64,000 nucleotides of DNA from Actimicrobium antarcticum (lineage in GTDB: Bacteria > Pseudomonadota > Gammaproteobacteria > Burkholderiales > Burkholderiaceae_D), in assembly GCF_039536745.1 (NCBI RefSeq), contig NZ_BAAAZE010000007.1:62001-126000 (forward strand), given 5' to 3'. Shown here piece after piece: positions 20,601 to 29,134 of the stretch. Numbering within the stretch: the stretch's first letter is position 1; every line of letters starts with the position of its first letter. The notes under the pieces were generated by a model. It was not told the DNA's origin. It was given only the letters and a program-made list of their open reading frames with translations, and made no database searches. A program made the position numbers and the translations under genes.

Positions 20601-23600
20601 AAATCGTGTCACCCACATAAAAGCTGTTGTTCGCGCCTGTGACGGTTTGCGCCGTCAGGTCGATCGTAATTCTGGTTCCGGCATTGGTGTAGCTAATGGT
20701 GTCATTACCCAACCCACCCACAAAGTTATTGGCATTGGTATCGGCCACAAACACATCGTCATAAGCACTACCAATCACATTCTCAAAGCCACTGATGGTG
20801 TCGCCGGTGGCGTCTCCCCCGAGGGCCGTCATGGCAAACAGATTAACCGTCACCCCCGCACCACTAGCCGAATAATCCAGCGTGTCGGAGCCGGCCCCGC
20901 CGATCAGAACATCGGCCCCAGCCAGCCCGGCAATGACGTTGTCGTTGGCGTCACCGGTGAGCCGGTCGTTGTAGGCGCTGCCGGTCAGGTTTTCAATACT
21001 GACTAAGGTATCGCCAGCGGCGTCGCCACTGCTGATTTGAGGCGCCGTGCTGTTTAAATCGACCGTCACCCCCAGCGCCGAATTGGCGTAGCTTGCCGTG
21101 TCATTGCCCAAGCCACCGCGCAGCACATTGGCCGCACTGCTGGCCACGAAGGTGTCGTTGTAGGCACTACCGATGACGTTTTCAAGATTGGCCAGGCTGT
21201 CGCCCTGAGCGTCCCCCCCCACCCCACTGCCGCCATTCAAATTAATGGCCACGCCAGCGCTGGAGCTGCTGTAGTCCACCGTATCGATGCCGGCGCCACC
21301 ATCGATGCTGTCAGCACCAATGCCACCAATGATGACGTTGTCGCCGGCGTCACCGGTCAAGGTATCGTTGTAGTTGGAGCCGGTAATGTTTTCAATATTG
21401 CTGAAGGTGTCGCCCTGGGCGTCGCCACCACTGGCACTGTTGGTGGCCAGATTGACGGTGACCCCGCTAATGGAGCCGATATAGCTGATGGTGTCGACAC
21501 CGCTGCCGCCGATTAGGGTGTCGGCACCCAGGCCACCAATCAACACATCGTCACCGATACCACCGTCGATACGGTTGTTGCCGGCGTCGCCCACCAAGGT
21601 GTCGGCGTAATTGGTGCCGAGCAGGTTTTCAATACCGCTAAAGGTGTCGCCGAAGGCGTCGCCGCTGTTGGTGCCGCTGGCGTCCAGATACACGGTAATG
21701 CCATTGGTGCTGCCGGCGTAACTGGCAGTGTCGCCAACGCTGGTGTTGTTGCCGCCCACCAGGGCGTCGGCACCAGCGCCGCCTTCCAGCACATCGTCGC
21801 CACTGCCACCGTCCAGGCGGTTGTCACCGGTGTCGCCGGTGAGCAAATCGTTGAAGCTGCTGCCGATCAGGTTTTCAATGCCGGAGAGGGTGTCGCCATT
21901 GGCGTCGCCACCGCTACTTTGCGGAAACAGTACCGCCAGATTGACCGTTACCCCGGCACTGGAGTTGGCGTAGGTGACGGTGTCGACCCCGGTGCCACCA
22001 CTTAACCCATCGGCGCCGGCGCCACCATCGAGCACATCGTCGCCACCGTAGCCAAACAACTGGTTGTTGCCAGCATCGCCCACCAAAGTGTCGGCCAGCT
22101 CAGAGCCGCCGAGGTTTTCAATGCTGGTCAAGACGTCGCCGGTGGCGTCGCCGCCCAGCATGGTGGCCGTGGCCAGGTTGATGCTGACACCGGCACTGCT
22201 GGTACGATAATCGGCCCAGTCACTGCCGGCGCCCCCACTCAAGATATCGGCACCAGCGCCGCCGCTCAAGTGGTCGTTGCCACCGCCGCCGTTTAAGGCA
22301 TTGGCACCGGCGTCACCGGTCAGGATGTCGTCGTAGGCACTGCCGGTGATGTTTTCAAAGTTGGTGAAGGCGTCGCCCTCGGCGTCGCCACCGGTGGCAA
22401 TACCGGAAGCCAGGTTAACGCTCACGCCTTCGACCGAGGCGGCGTAGCTCAAGGTATCGATGCCGCTGCCGCCATCGAGCACGTCGGCACCGGCACCACC
22501 TTCAATGGCGTCGTTTCCGCTTCCGCCGCTCAGGGCATTGACCGCCGTCGAACCGGTAAGGTTGTCGGCAAAGTTACTGCCGACCAGATTTTCTATACTG
22601 TTGAAGGTGTCACCATCGGCGTCGCCGCCGGTGGCGCTGTTGTCGAGCAAGCTAATCGTGACGCCGCTGGTGCTGGCGGCGTACGAGGCGGTGTCGACGC
22701 CGGCACCACCGATCAAGACGTCGCTGCCGGCGCCACCGATCAAGGTGTCGTTGCCCGCGCCACCGGTCAGGACATTGTCGCCGGCGTCACCGGTCAAGAT
22801 ATCGGCAAAGGCGCTGCCGGTGAGGTTCTCAATGCCGGAGAGAGCGTCGCCAGCGGCGTCGCCACCGCTGGTGGTGTTCAGTTCCAGATTGACGACCACG
22901 CCCTGGCCCGAACTGGCGTAGCTGGCGGTGTCGATCCCGCTGCCACCGATCAAGGTGTCAGACCCGCCGCCGCCTTCCAGCACATCATTGCCAGCACCGC
23001 CATCCAAGACATTGTCGCCAGCGTCGCCGCTCAGGTTGTCGGCGTAGGCGCTGCCAGTGAGGTTTTCTATGCCGCTGATCTGGTCGCCTTCGGCGTCGCC
23101 GCCCAGGCCGACGTCGCCCGCCATGCCAATGGTGACGCCGGCAGTCGAGCCGGCATAGGTGGCAGTGTCGATGCCGCTGCCGCCAATTAAGGTGTCAGCG
23201 CCAGCACGCCCTTCCAGCAAATCGTTGCCGCCGCCGCCTTCTAGCCGGTTGGCAATGGCGTCGCCGCGCAGAATGTCGGCAAAGCCGCTGCCGATGGCGC
23301 CTTCGATGCTGATCAAGGTATCGCCATCGGCCTGGCCACCGGTGGCCGTGGCGCTGGCCAAGTCAACGTTGACGGCGCTGCTGTTGGCATAACTGACCTG
23401 ATCGCTGCCCAGCCCGCCCCGCAGGATGTCGGCGCCCAGGCCGCCTTCCAGAATGTCGTTGCCACTGCCGCCGTCGAGAATATTGTCGCCATCGTCACCG
23501 GTCAAGCGGTCGGCAAAGGCGCTGCCGGTCAGGTTTTCAATGCCGGTCAGGATGTCGCCGGCCGCGTCGCCACCGGTGTTGGTGCCGGTTAGCAAGTTCA

Positions 23601-26600
23601 CAGTCACAGCGGCGTCGCTGTTGGTGTAGGTGACGGTGTCGTTGCCGGTGCCGCCTTTCAGGACGTCGGCGCCGGCGCCGCCATCGAGCACGTCGTTGCC
23701 GCTGCCGCCGTCGAGCAGGTTGGCACTGGCGTTGCCGGTGAGGCTATCATCTTGCGCCGTGCCGATCAGATTTTCAACGCCGCTGAGGACATCGCCCTGG
23801 GCGTCGCCACCCAGGCCGCTGCCGCTGTTCAGATCAACCGTCACGCCGGCAATCGAGGCGGCGTAGGTGGCGGTGTCGACCCCGCTGCCACCGATTAAGG
23901 TGTCGGCACCGGCGCCACCTTCAAGCAAATCGTTGCCAGCGCCGCCATCCAGGCGGTTGGCTTGGGCATCGCCGCGCAGGCTGTCGTTAAAGGCTGAGCC
24001 GGTGGCGTTTTCAATACTGATTAAGGTGTCGCCGTCGGCGTCGCCACCGGTGGCGCTTTGGGTGCTGATGTCAACTTGCACTGCCGCTGCAGAGGTGCTG
24101 TAGCTGGCCGTGTCGCTGCCAGCGCCGCCGTCGAGAACGTCGCTGCCGGCACCACCCGAGAGCACGTCATTGCCCAGTCCGCCAATTAAGCGGTTGTCGC
24201 CGGCGTCACCAGAGAGATTGTCGTTGTAGGCGCTGCCGGTCAGGTTTTCAACCTGACTGATGGTGTCGCCGTCGGCGTCGCCGCCAATACCGGCACTGCC
24301 ATCCAGGCTGACAGTGACGCCATTGCCCGAGGCGGCGTAGGTGGCGGTGTCGTTACCACTGCCACCAACTAGGGTGTCAGCGCCAGCGCCACCATCGAGC
24401 AGGTCGTTGCCGCCACCGCCGTCGATGGTGTTGTCGCCAGCGTCGCCGGTGAGCGTGTCGGCATATTGCGAGCCGGTCAGGTTTTCGACACTGCTATAGC
24501 TGTCGCCAGTGGCGTCGCCGGTATTGACGCTGGTATTAGCCAGACTGACGATCAAGCCGCTGCTGCTGCTGGCATAGCTGGCAGTGTCGCGCCCGGAGCC
24601 GCCGATCAATACGTCAGCGCCACCTTCACCTTCGAGGATATCGTCGCCACGGCCGCCGTCCAGGCGGTTGTTGCCCGAGTCGCCAGTGAGGGTGTCACCC
24701 TGGCTGCCACCGATCAGGTTTTCGATGCTGAAAAGGGTGTCGCCCTGCGCGTCGCCCCCCGTTGCTGTGCCAGTATCGAGGTTGACGTTGACGGCCTGCA
24801 GCGAGGTAGTATAGCTGGCAGTGTCGCTGCCCAACCCGCCGATTAGCACGTCGGCACCGGCACCGCCTTCGAGCACATCATTTCCGGTGCCACCGTCGAG
24901 ACGGTTGTTGCCAGCATCGCCAATAAGGGTGTCGTCGAAGGCCGACCCAAGCAGGTTTTCAATCTCGCTCAAGATATCGCCCTGGGCATCGCCGCCTACG
25001 CCGATGGTGCCGTCGAGGGCGACCGTCACTCCAGTGGCCGAGGCGGCGTAGGTGGCGATGTCAATCCCGCTGCCGCCGATCAGAGTGTCGGCCCCGCCCC
25101 GCCCTTCCAGCACATCGTTGTCGCCACCGCCACTGAAGATGTTGTTGCCGGCGTCGCCAGAGAAGGTATCGGCATACTGCGAGCCGATCAGATTTTCGAT
25201 GCTGACGAATATATCGCCCACGGCGTCGCCACCACTGGCTGCACCGCTGGCCAGATCGATCGCTACCGGGCCACCGGAGCCGCTATAGGAAGCCGTGTCG
25301 CTGCCGATGCCGCCATCGAGCAAGTCGGCGCCGGCGCCACCTTCCAGGATATCGTTGCCAGCACCGCCATAGAGCCGATTACCCAGACCGTCGCCGGTCA
25401 AGGTGTCGTTGTATTGCGAACCACTCAAGTCTTCTATGCTCACCAGCACATCGCCGCTGGCGTCGCCGCCGTTGGACGTGCCGGTGGCCAGGTTGACTGT
25501 CACGGCCAGTGCCGAGTCGGCATAGCTGGCCTGGTCGCGACCGTCGCCACCTATCAAAGTATCGGCGCCCACGCCACCACCGAGGATGTCGTCACCGGCG
25601 CCGCCAGTGAGCGTGTTGGCCGCTGCGTCGCCGGTGAGCACGTCATTGAAGGCGGTGCCGATCAGGTTCTCGACATTGACGAGCGTGTCGCCCTGGGCGT
25701 CGCCGCCCAGCGCCAGGCTGCGCCCGAGGTCAATCGTCACGGCCTGCGCCGATGCCGCATAGGTGGCGGTATCGTTGCCGGCGCCACCATCGAGCACGTC
25801 GGCACCGGCACCACCGGTGAGCAGGTCGTCGCCGGCACCGCCGTCGAGGCGGTTGGCACCGGCGTCACCGGCCAGGGTGTCATCGAAGCGCGAGCCGGTC
25901 AGGCCTTCGATGCTGTTGTAGACATCGCCCTGGGCGTCACCGGTGTTGGTGGCGGGCGCGGCCAGACTGGCGAGGATGGCGCTGCCGGCACCGGCGTAAC
26001 TGGCAATGTCGTTGCCGTCACCACCGATGAGGAGGTCGGCACCGGCACCGCCTTCGAGGGTGTCGTCGCCGCTGCCACCGTCGAGCCGGTTGACGCTGCT
26101 GTTGCCGATGAGGGTGTCGTCGAAGCCACTGCCAAGCAGGTTTTCGACGCCGCTGAGGACATCGCCTTCGGCATCGCCGCCGCTGCTGGCAACACTCTGA
26201 CCGGCCTCGTTAAGTACCACCTGGGCGCCAGCGCTACTGCTGGCGTAACTGGCGGTATCGATTCCAGCGCCACCGATGATGACGTCGGCACCTGCGCCGC
26301 CGGTCAGCAAATCGTTGCCATTGCCGCCATCCAGACGATCGTTGCCAGCGCCACCATCGAGCACATCGTTGCCGTCGTTGCCGAGCAGTATATTGGCGCC
26401 GGCATTGCCAGTCAGGACATCGTCGAATGCACTACCGGCGACGCCTTCGATGCTGGTGTAGGCGTCACCCTGTGCATCGCCGCCGGTGGCGGTACCGACG
26501 TCCAGATCGACATTGACCAGTGCCGCGCTGCGGGTGTAATCGGCGATATCCTGGCCCTCGCCACCGGCCAGCAGGTCGGCGCCTGCGCCACCTTCGAGGG

Positions 26601-29025
26601 TGTCGTTTCCGGCGCCGCCATCGAGCCGGTTGGCGCCGGCGTCGCCGCGCAACGTGTCGTCGAAGCTGCTGCCGAGCAGGTTTTCGATCCGGATGAGCTG
26701 ATCGCCTTGCGCATCGCCGCCGCTATTGGCCAGCCGACCAGACAGATCGACTTGTACGCCGGCAGTTGACGACGCATACGAGGCGGTATCGCTGCCGCTG
26801 CCGCCATCGAGCACGTCGGCGCCAGCGCCGCCTTCGAGGATATTGTCGGCAACGTCGCCGATCAGGACGTCGGCGAAGGCCGAGCCGGTCAGGTTGTCGA
26901 TGCTGTCGAAGGTGTCGCCGAAAGCGTCGCCGGTATTGCTGGCTGGGTTGTCGAGGCTGACCTGTAGTCCGGCCAGCGCACTGGCGTACACGGCGGTGTC
27001 GCTGCCGGCACCACCGATCAATGCATCGGCCCCTGCACCACCACTCAGCAGGTCGTCGCCAGCACCACCATCGAGTCGATTGTCAGCCGCGTTGCCGATC
27101 AATGTATCGGCGTTGTGCGAGCCGATCAGGTTTTCAATGTCCTGCAATACATCGCCTTGCGCGTCCCCGCCCTGCGCCGTGCCGGTCGTCAGGCTTACTG
27201 TGACGCCCAGCGCCGACGCTGCATAGCTGGCCGTGTCATTGCCATCGCCACCGCGCAGCAAGTCCGCCCCGGCGCCGCCTTCGAGCGTGTCGTTGCCGGC
27301 ACCGCCATCGAGCGTGTTGGCACCGGCGTCACCGGTCAGGGTGTCGTCGAAAGCAGAGCCGATCACGGCTTCGATCCCCGAGAACGTATCACCCTGCGCA
27401 TCGCCGCCACTGCCTTGCCGGGTGGCGAGATTGACGACCACCGCACCAGCCGATGTGGCATACGACACGGTATCGAATCCTGCGCCGCCGATGAGCTGGT
27501 CTGCACCGCCGCGACCTTCGAGCAGGTCGTCGCCAGCACCACCGTCGAGCCGGTTGGCGTTGTCGTCGCCGCGCAGGATATCGTCGTAACTGCTGCCGGC
27601 CAGGTTCTCGATGCTGTCGAGCGTGTCGCCCTGTGCGTCACCGCCGGTGGCAGTGCCATCGCGCAGATCGATGACCACGCCGATGGGCGATCCTTCGTAA
27701 CTGGCGGTGTCGTTGCCGGTGCCGCCAAACAAGCGATCGGCGCCCGCGCCGCCGACCAGCCAGTCATTGCCCGCGCCACCATCCAGCGTGTCGTTGCCGG
27801 CATCGCCGTACAGGCGGTCGTGCCCGACCAGCCCGAAGACCTCATCGTTGCCGGCACCGGCGTGGATCTCGTCACCCAGACCGAAGGCCGGGAACACCAC
27901 GCCGGCACGCCCGGACGCATCGCTGTAGAGCATGTCCGCGGCACCATTGACGTCCCGCACGATGGCCGGCAGGATCAACAGGCCGCCGATGTCCTTGCCA
28001 TCCATCTGTCCCACTACCGCAATGCGCAGGTCGAACGTGGCGGGCGTGAAGGCAGCGGCATCGAACGCCACCGGATACTGGATCATGACCGTCAGTCTGC
28101 CGGTGGCACTAGCGTCGGCCGGCAACGTGACCAGCCAGGAGGTACCGGACTGGACGGCGCCGGTAATGATCCAGCCCGGCGGCAGGCCAGAAATCGTGAC
28201 GCTCTGTACCGTGACAGCGGAACGTCCCGTGATATCGATGTCGAGCAGACGCGCAAACCCGCTGCCCATGGCGCGACCGCCATCGCCGCGGATGATGTCG
28301 TCACCGCTGGTGCCCACGATCAGTTCGGGCGCGGCTTGCGCCTCGGCGGACCGGTCGGTGGCCGCGCGAGCCGCACCGCCCGATCCGGTGATCATGTTTC
28401 CGCTGACGCCACTGCTGCCAGGAGAAATATCCTGCCCGGTGACGTTGTAGACCACACCCTTGACGGTGAGCTGGACCGCTTCGGGAAGCGGTGGTGGCGG
28501 TGACGGATTGCCGGGCGAGGATGTGCCGGAGCTGGTGCTCCTGTCGATACTGAGGATCAATAGGCGTTCGGGGGCATTGGACGTAAATTCGGATGTCGTG
28601 GTCAGTTCGGCGCCCAGTGCAATCGGTGCCATGCCACTGGCTACTGGCGGTGTCGGCTCAGGCCGGACGTCGTCGGCGCTGGTTGCTGCCGACGCGGTCT
28701 CGGCCGGCTGGTCCGGAGCGGCTGCGTTGTCAGGAACCCTGTCTTTTTTTGTTTCAAATGTGCGGCTGATCGCGTCGACCAGTTCCACGCTGCCGGACTC
28801 GCCGGTCAGCGTGGCGGCATCCACCGTCGCATCGCTGAACACCACCCGCAGCAGCGGCTCGGCCATCGCCCGCAGCGCCAGTCCCTGTAACAGGTGTTGC
28901 ACGCCGTCGGCAGTTTGCAGGATGACGTCGACACCGACCACTGTGACGCTGACGACGGATGCGCGCGTGAAGTTTAGTGAGACAGCGCCGTTGGCAGTCG
29001 GGTGGATGACAAGGTTCTTGTTCAT
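11641..29025 (-). CDS. Giant RTX repeat protein (5,794 residues) with LamG-like and CBM-like inserts
   Basis: Residues 1-about 130 form a small N-terminal module, followed by a Pro/Ser-rich linker (about 130-180) and an Ig-like segment (about 280-370). The rest is built from about 50 copies of a unit of about 78 residues: GGDAQGDTLxxIENLxGS, DDTLxGDAGxN, LDGGAGNDxLEGGAGAD, TASYAxSxxGVTV. The GGxGxDxLx nonapeptides are calcium-binding RTX. Three LamG-like domains lie near 12,920-13,530, 14,320-14,945 and 16,130-16,740, and three GDFSNGG-type carbohydrate-binding-like domains near 15,500-15,860, 17,695-18,090 and 19,510-19,890. The C-terminal 100 residues lack repeats and probably hold the type I signal. 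No LapG-type cleavage site was seen. Adhesin is the likely role. Confidence 0.9.
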   Translation of the reverse strand: MNKNLVIHPTANGAVSLNFTRASVVSVTVVGVDVILQTADGVQHLLQGLALRAMAEPLLRVVFSDATVDAATLTGESGSVELVDAISRTFETKKDRVPDNAAAPDQPAETASAATSADDVRPEPTPPVASGMAPIALGAELTTTSEFTSNAPERLLILSIDRSTSSGTSSPGNPSPPPPLPEAVQLTVKGVVYNVTGQDISPGSSGVSGNMITGSGGAARAATDRSAEAQAAPELIVGTSGDDIIRGDGGRAMGSGFARLLDIDITGRSAVTVQSVTISGLPPGWIITGAVQSGTSWLVTLPADASATGRLTVMIQYPVAFDAAAFTPATFDLRIAVVGQMDGKDIGGLLILPAIVRDVNGAADMLYSDASGRAGVVFPAFGLGDEIHAGAGNDEVFGLVGHDRLYGDAGNDTLDGGAGNDWLVGGAGADRLFGGTGNDTASYEGSPIGVVIDLRDGTATGGDAQGDTLDSIENLAGSSYDDILRGDDNANRLDGGAGDDLLEGRGGADQLIGGAGFDTVSYATSAGAVVVNLATRQGSGGDAQGDTFSGIEAVIGSAFDDTLTGDAGANTLDGGAGNDTLEGGAGADLLRGGDGNDTASYAASALGVTVSLTTGTAQGGDAQGDVLQDIENLIGSHNADTLIGNAADNRLDGGAGDDLLSGGAGADALIGGAGSDTAVYASALAGLQVSLDNPASNTGDAFGDTFDSIDNLTGSAFADVLIGDVADNILEGGAGADVLDGGSGSDTASYASSTAGVQVDLSGRLANSGGDAQGDQLIRIENLLGSSFDDTLRGDAGANRLDGGAGNDTLEGGAGADLLAGGEGQDIADYTRSAALVNVDLDVGTATGGDAQGDAYTSIEGVAGSAFDDVLTGNAGANILLGNDGNDVLDGGAGNDRLDGGNGNDLLTGGAGADVIIGGAGIDTASYASSSAGAQVVLNEAGQSVASSGGDAEGDVLSGVENLLGSGFDDTLIGNSSVNRLDGGSGDDTLEGGAGADLLIGGDGNDIASYAGAGSAILASLAAPATNTGDAQGDVYNSIEGLTGSRFDDTLAGDAGANRLDGGAGDDLLTGGAGADVLDGGAGNDTATYAASAQAVTIDLGRSLALGGDAQGDTLVNVENLIGTAFNDVLTGDAAANTLTGGAGDDILGGGVGADTLIGGDGRDQASYADSALAVTVNLATGTSNGGDASGDVLVSIEDLSGSQYNDTLTGDGLGNRLYGGAGNDILEGGAGADLLDGGIGSDTASYSGSGGPVAIDLASGAASGGDAVGDIFVSIENLIGSQYADTFSGDAGNNIFSGGGDNDVLEGRGGADTLIGGSGIDIATYAASATGVTVALDGTIGVGGDAQGDILSEIENLLGSAFDDTLIGDAGNNRLDGGTGNDVLEGGAGADVLIGGLGSDTASYTTSLQAVNVNLDTGTATGGDAQGDTLFSIENLIGGSQGDTLTGDSGNNRLDGGRGDDILEGEGGADVLIGGSGRDTASYASSSSGLIVSLANTSVNTGDATGDSYSSVENLTGSQYADTLTGDAGDNTIDGGGGNDLLDGGAGADTLVGGSGNDTATYAASGNGVTVSLDGSAGIGGDADGDTISQVENLTGSAYNDNLSGDAGDNRLIGGLGNDVLSGGAGSDVLDGGAGSDTASYSTSAAAVQVDISTQSATGGDADGDTLISIENATGSAFNDSLRGDAQANRLDGGAGNDLLEGGAGADTLIGGSGVDTATYAASIAGVTVDLNSGSGLGGDAQGDVLSGVENLIGTAQDDSLTGNASANLLDGGSGNDVLDGGAGADVLKGGTGNDTVTYTNSDAAVTVNLLTGTNTGGDAAGDILTGIENLTGSAFADRLTGDDGDNILDGGSGNDILEGGLGADILRGGLGSDQVSYANSSAVNVDLASATATGGQADGDTLISIEGAIGSGFADILRGDAIANRLEGGGGNDLLEGRAGADTLIGGSGIDTATYAGSTAGVTIGMAGDVGLGGDAEGDQISGIENLTGSAYADNLSGDAGDNVLDGGAGNDVLEGGGGSDTLIGGSGIDTASYASSGQGVVVNLELNTTSGGDAAGDALSGIENLTGSAFADILTGDAGDNVLTGGAGNDTLIGGAGSDVLIGGAGVDTASYAASTSGVTISLLDNSATGGDADGDTFNSIENLVGSNFADNLTGSTAVNALSGGSGNDAIEGGAGADVLDGGSGIDTLSYAASVEGVSVNLASGIATGGDAEGDAFTNFENITGSAYDDILTGDAGANALNGGGGNDHLSGGAGADILSGGAGSDWADYRTSSAGVSINLATATMLGGDATGDVLTSIENLGGSELADTLVGDAGNNQLFGYGGDDVLDGGAGADGLSGGTGVDTVTYANSSAGVTVNLAVLFPQSSGGDANGDTLSGIENLIGSSFNDLLTGDTGDNRLDGGSGDDVLEGGAGADALVGGNNTSVGDTASYAGSTNGITVYLDASGTNSGDAFGDTFSGIENLLGTNYADTLVGDAGNNRIDGGIGDDVLIGGLGADTLIGGSGVDTISYIGSISGVTVNLATNSASGGDAQGDTFSNIENITGSNYNDTLTGDAGDNVIIGGIGADSIDGGAGIDTVDYSSSSAGVAINLNGGSGVGGDAQGDSLANLENVIGSAYNDTFVASSAANVLRGGLGNDTASYANSALGVTVDLNSTAPQISSGDAAGDTLVSIENLTGSAYNDRLTGDANDNVIAGLAGADVLIGGAGSDTLDYSASGAGVTVNLFAMTALGGDATGDTISGFENVIGSAYDDVFVADTNANNFVGGLGNDTISYTNAGTRITIDLTAQTVTGANNSFYVGDTISGIENAIGGNGNDYLTGSSGDNYLSGGVLSDKIWGMDGNDTLDGGSSYDDLDGGNGIDTATYVNSTAGVTVDLRITTAQTSAGEASGDTLVNIENLTGSAFNDILTGTSGANVLTGGAGNDTLTGNGGADTFDGGAGVDMVVYTNSAAGVTVDLTLATAQVSGGDAAGNILTGIENLLGSVTGQNTLTGDANDNLLVGGAAADTINGGAGNDTIYGGAGGDVLDGGTGVNTLSYADYYSGNLVTNGDFSNGGTGWTTNAGPSPTYTGGVMTVSGGINFLYSAAILPFVVGQQYLVAFDYVRTNLAGAVVFFGAGRSVTILPTGSNGGVSSGSAYAYFTATTTSGIGFYASIGPYNGTFDNIAIVAAQTGVNINLATNTASGGDAAGDTISNFQNLVGTTGNDVLTGDSGVNTINGGYGDDLITGGAGADILAGGGGNDTASYASSAAGVTVNLNLLTAQVSSGDASGDILSGFENLTGSAFADTLTGDANNNVLAGLAGADTLVGGAGSDSLDYSASSAGVTVNLFTMTATGGDATGDVISGFENAIGSSFDDVFVASTLANNFVGGLGNDTLSYANATSDITIDLTAQTVTGTGGNALQSGDTFSGIENATTGSGTDILTGSSGDNILSSGAGNDTLSGMNGNDTLEGGTGSDTLDGGNGIDTATYVNSTAGVTVDLRITTAQTSAGEASGDTLVNIENLTGSAFNDILIGTSGANVLTGGAGNDTLTGNGGVDTFDGGAGVDTVVYTNSAAGVTVDLTLATAQVSGGDASGNILTGIENLLGSVTGQNTLTGDANDNLLVGGAAADTINGGAGNDTIYGGAGGDVLDGGTGVNTLSYANYYPANLVTNGDFSNGGTGWTTSAGPDPDYSTGKASVTNGQNFLKQTIASSFVNGQLYLATFDYTRTNSNGNLRILLGGVYVATMLDTGANGGVLSGQASAYFTGNGSSAIQLNVGGFLITGTIDNYVIVAVQTGVNINLATNTASGGDAAGDTISNFQNLVGTNNSDVLTGDSGVNTITGGYGDDLITGDAGADILAGGGGNDTASYARSAAGVTVNLNLLTAQVSSGDASGDILSGFENLTGSAFADTLTGDANANVLAGLAGADTMDGGVGLDTADYSASSAGVTVDLTITTAQTSGGDASGDKLSNIENVTGSAFNDLFYASSAANVFDGGAGLDTVSYARSTAAVYVNLEAPLYFGGYAAGDTFLSIENLTGSGFTDTLIGDRNANVLDGGAGDDFLVASAGNDTIIGGTGIDTVDYSPLTYALNINLATGNVTDNGLAAPLDAYAFNEVSGSSAASAYGSVNSAITLVNGGSFASSTLAGHGNALTFDNSLYTNATQAYGVVNNLTFGPSFTFAAWVNFSDTRSYAHIFDFGNGKANEEIDFSRNDTSNGLYLRFNSGGSSTQFGPASVLAAPGTWQHLAVTVSGRTVSIYVDGALASSTVLGFDVANLTRTNNWIGRSQWNDLPFTGQIDDVVISNTALSRYDIAKLASTGAVSTVDNVYGAPGVAKDTVSGVENVNGSSTMVNVITGDGLDNVLRGGAANDTISGGAGNDTITGGAGADTLNGGTGVNTISYQNNLVTNGDFSNGGVGWITETGPIVTYTGGVATVTSGFNFLAQNAALVAGQTYSFSFDYTATAVGTFRIVSTVGSVLFATSTLPLGSGTVTGTFVAQDSKFTIYASNGVFTGTIDNIVVYAGTTAPTGVTVNLATNTVSGGDATGDVISNFQNAIGSEAADTLTGDAGANVLNGAGGDDVLIGGAGADTLIGGAGIDTASYVTAAAGVTVNLGLLTAQVSAGDASGDILSGIENLTGSAFADTLTGDVNNNIIDGGAGNDIIVGSGGHDTLIGGTGINTLNYSASRSQLAIDLSAGTVADNGLTQPMDVYAINEVSGTSAASVYGSVNGAMTLVNGVAFSSGMAGHGNALTFNNSAATAATGSYGNIAGLTFGNTFSFSAWVKFDATQAWARVFDAGNAYNSSNILIGRSSTSSSLIFQVLYSGVGGSTATATNVIVNGTWMHVAATLNNGTQSLYINGALISSSSFGFDLPTITRTNNYIGKSENNDLPFTGQIDDIVIANTALSAAEIARLATVGATSAIDNLYTSAASYAKDTETGFDNATGSATMANVLTGNANANVLIGGAANDTLSGGAGADTLTGGAGIDTASYATSTLGVTVSLLLATAQVSAGDASGDILSGIENLTGSAFDDTLTGDAAANVLDGGAGNDVLIGGAGADTLIGGAGIDTASYATSAAGVTVNLGLLTAQVSAGDASGDILSGIENLTGSAFADTLTGDINDNVIDGGAGNDIVVGSGGHDTLIGGTGVNTLDYSASRSQLLIDLNAGTIKDNGLTVAMDVYAFNETSGTSAASTYGSTNTTITLTSGVTFTPGLTGHGNALTFAANGNFGTIAGLSFGNAFTFAGWVKFDTTQNLARIFDFGSGSNVSNLVLRRVTNGDLSFYIDYGVGRSEVLANNSIVNGTWMHVAATINNGVASLYVNGALAGSTAIGFDMPTITRTNNWIGKSQSGGTQFNGQMDDLVIANTALSASEIAGLAGVGSSSAVDNFYSGAASVAKDTETGFDNATGSSLMANVLTGNANANVLVGGAANDTLIGGAGADTLTGGAGIDTASYATSAAGVTVNLTVLTAQTSAGDASGDILSGIENLIGSAYADTLTGDTNTNLIEGGAGADILSGGAGIDTVSYASSSAGVTVSLLLATAQVSGGDASGDILSGFENITGSAYNDTLTGDGGANVLDGGAGNDVLIGGAGADTLIGGAGNDTADYSSSAAGVAVDLNLTTAQTSSGDASGDILSGIENLTGSNAGNNTLTGDAFDNILTVAGSNNSLVGGAGNDTLVAPDAASLTQADGGAGSDILRLTATSASFNIDALIATTTNIETLDLRNNSNGSVDLSSLALTSITDTNHDLTIRLDSGDVLNLGGGASAATVSSGTNGDGSHYVDQQVFATADQSVAAVGTLHLLWAA
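17300..20900 (-). repeat. Tandem segmental duplication inside the RTX gene
   Basis: A block of about 1,815 bp (605 codons) is present twice in tandem. For example, the segments starting at 18126 and 19941 are above 90% identical over several hundred bases. Each block carries RTX units plus one CBM-like domain. The CBM-like domains themselves are more diverged than the surrounding repeats. Confidence 0.7.
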
Positions 29026-29134
29026 GGCAACTCCAGAAGAGTACAGCGCAGCTGTGGTCGTACTTTCTGGAGGCGCGGCGGATGGAATTGATCAGGCGTA
29101 GTCGCGCTGTTGAAACCAGAAGTATTGATCACTG

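Noticed and set aside
12000..27900. Periodic repeats of about 235 bp as a possible CRISPR or satellite array
   Set aside because: The period corresponds to one in-frame 78-residue protein unit, repeats are diverged mostly at third codon positions, and there are no unique spacers.
25414..28503. Long plus-strand ORFs (up to about 460 codons) inside the RTX gene
   Set aside because: They are antisense shadows created by the repetitive Gly/Asp/Ala codons of the minus-strand repeat protein. They have no ribosome sites, no family signatures and a repeat structure that mirrors the real gene.
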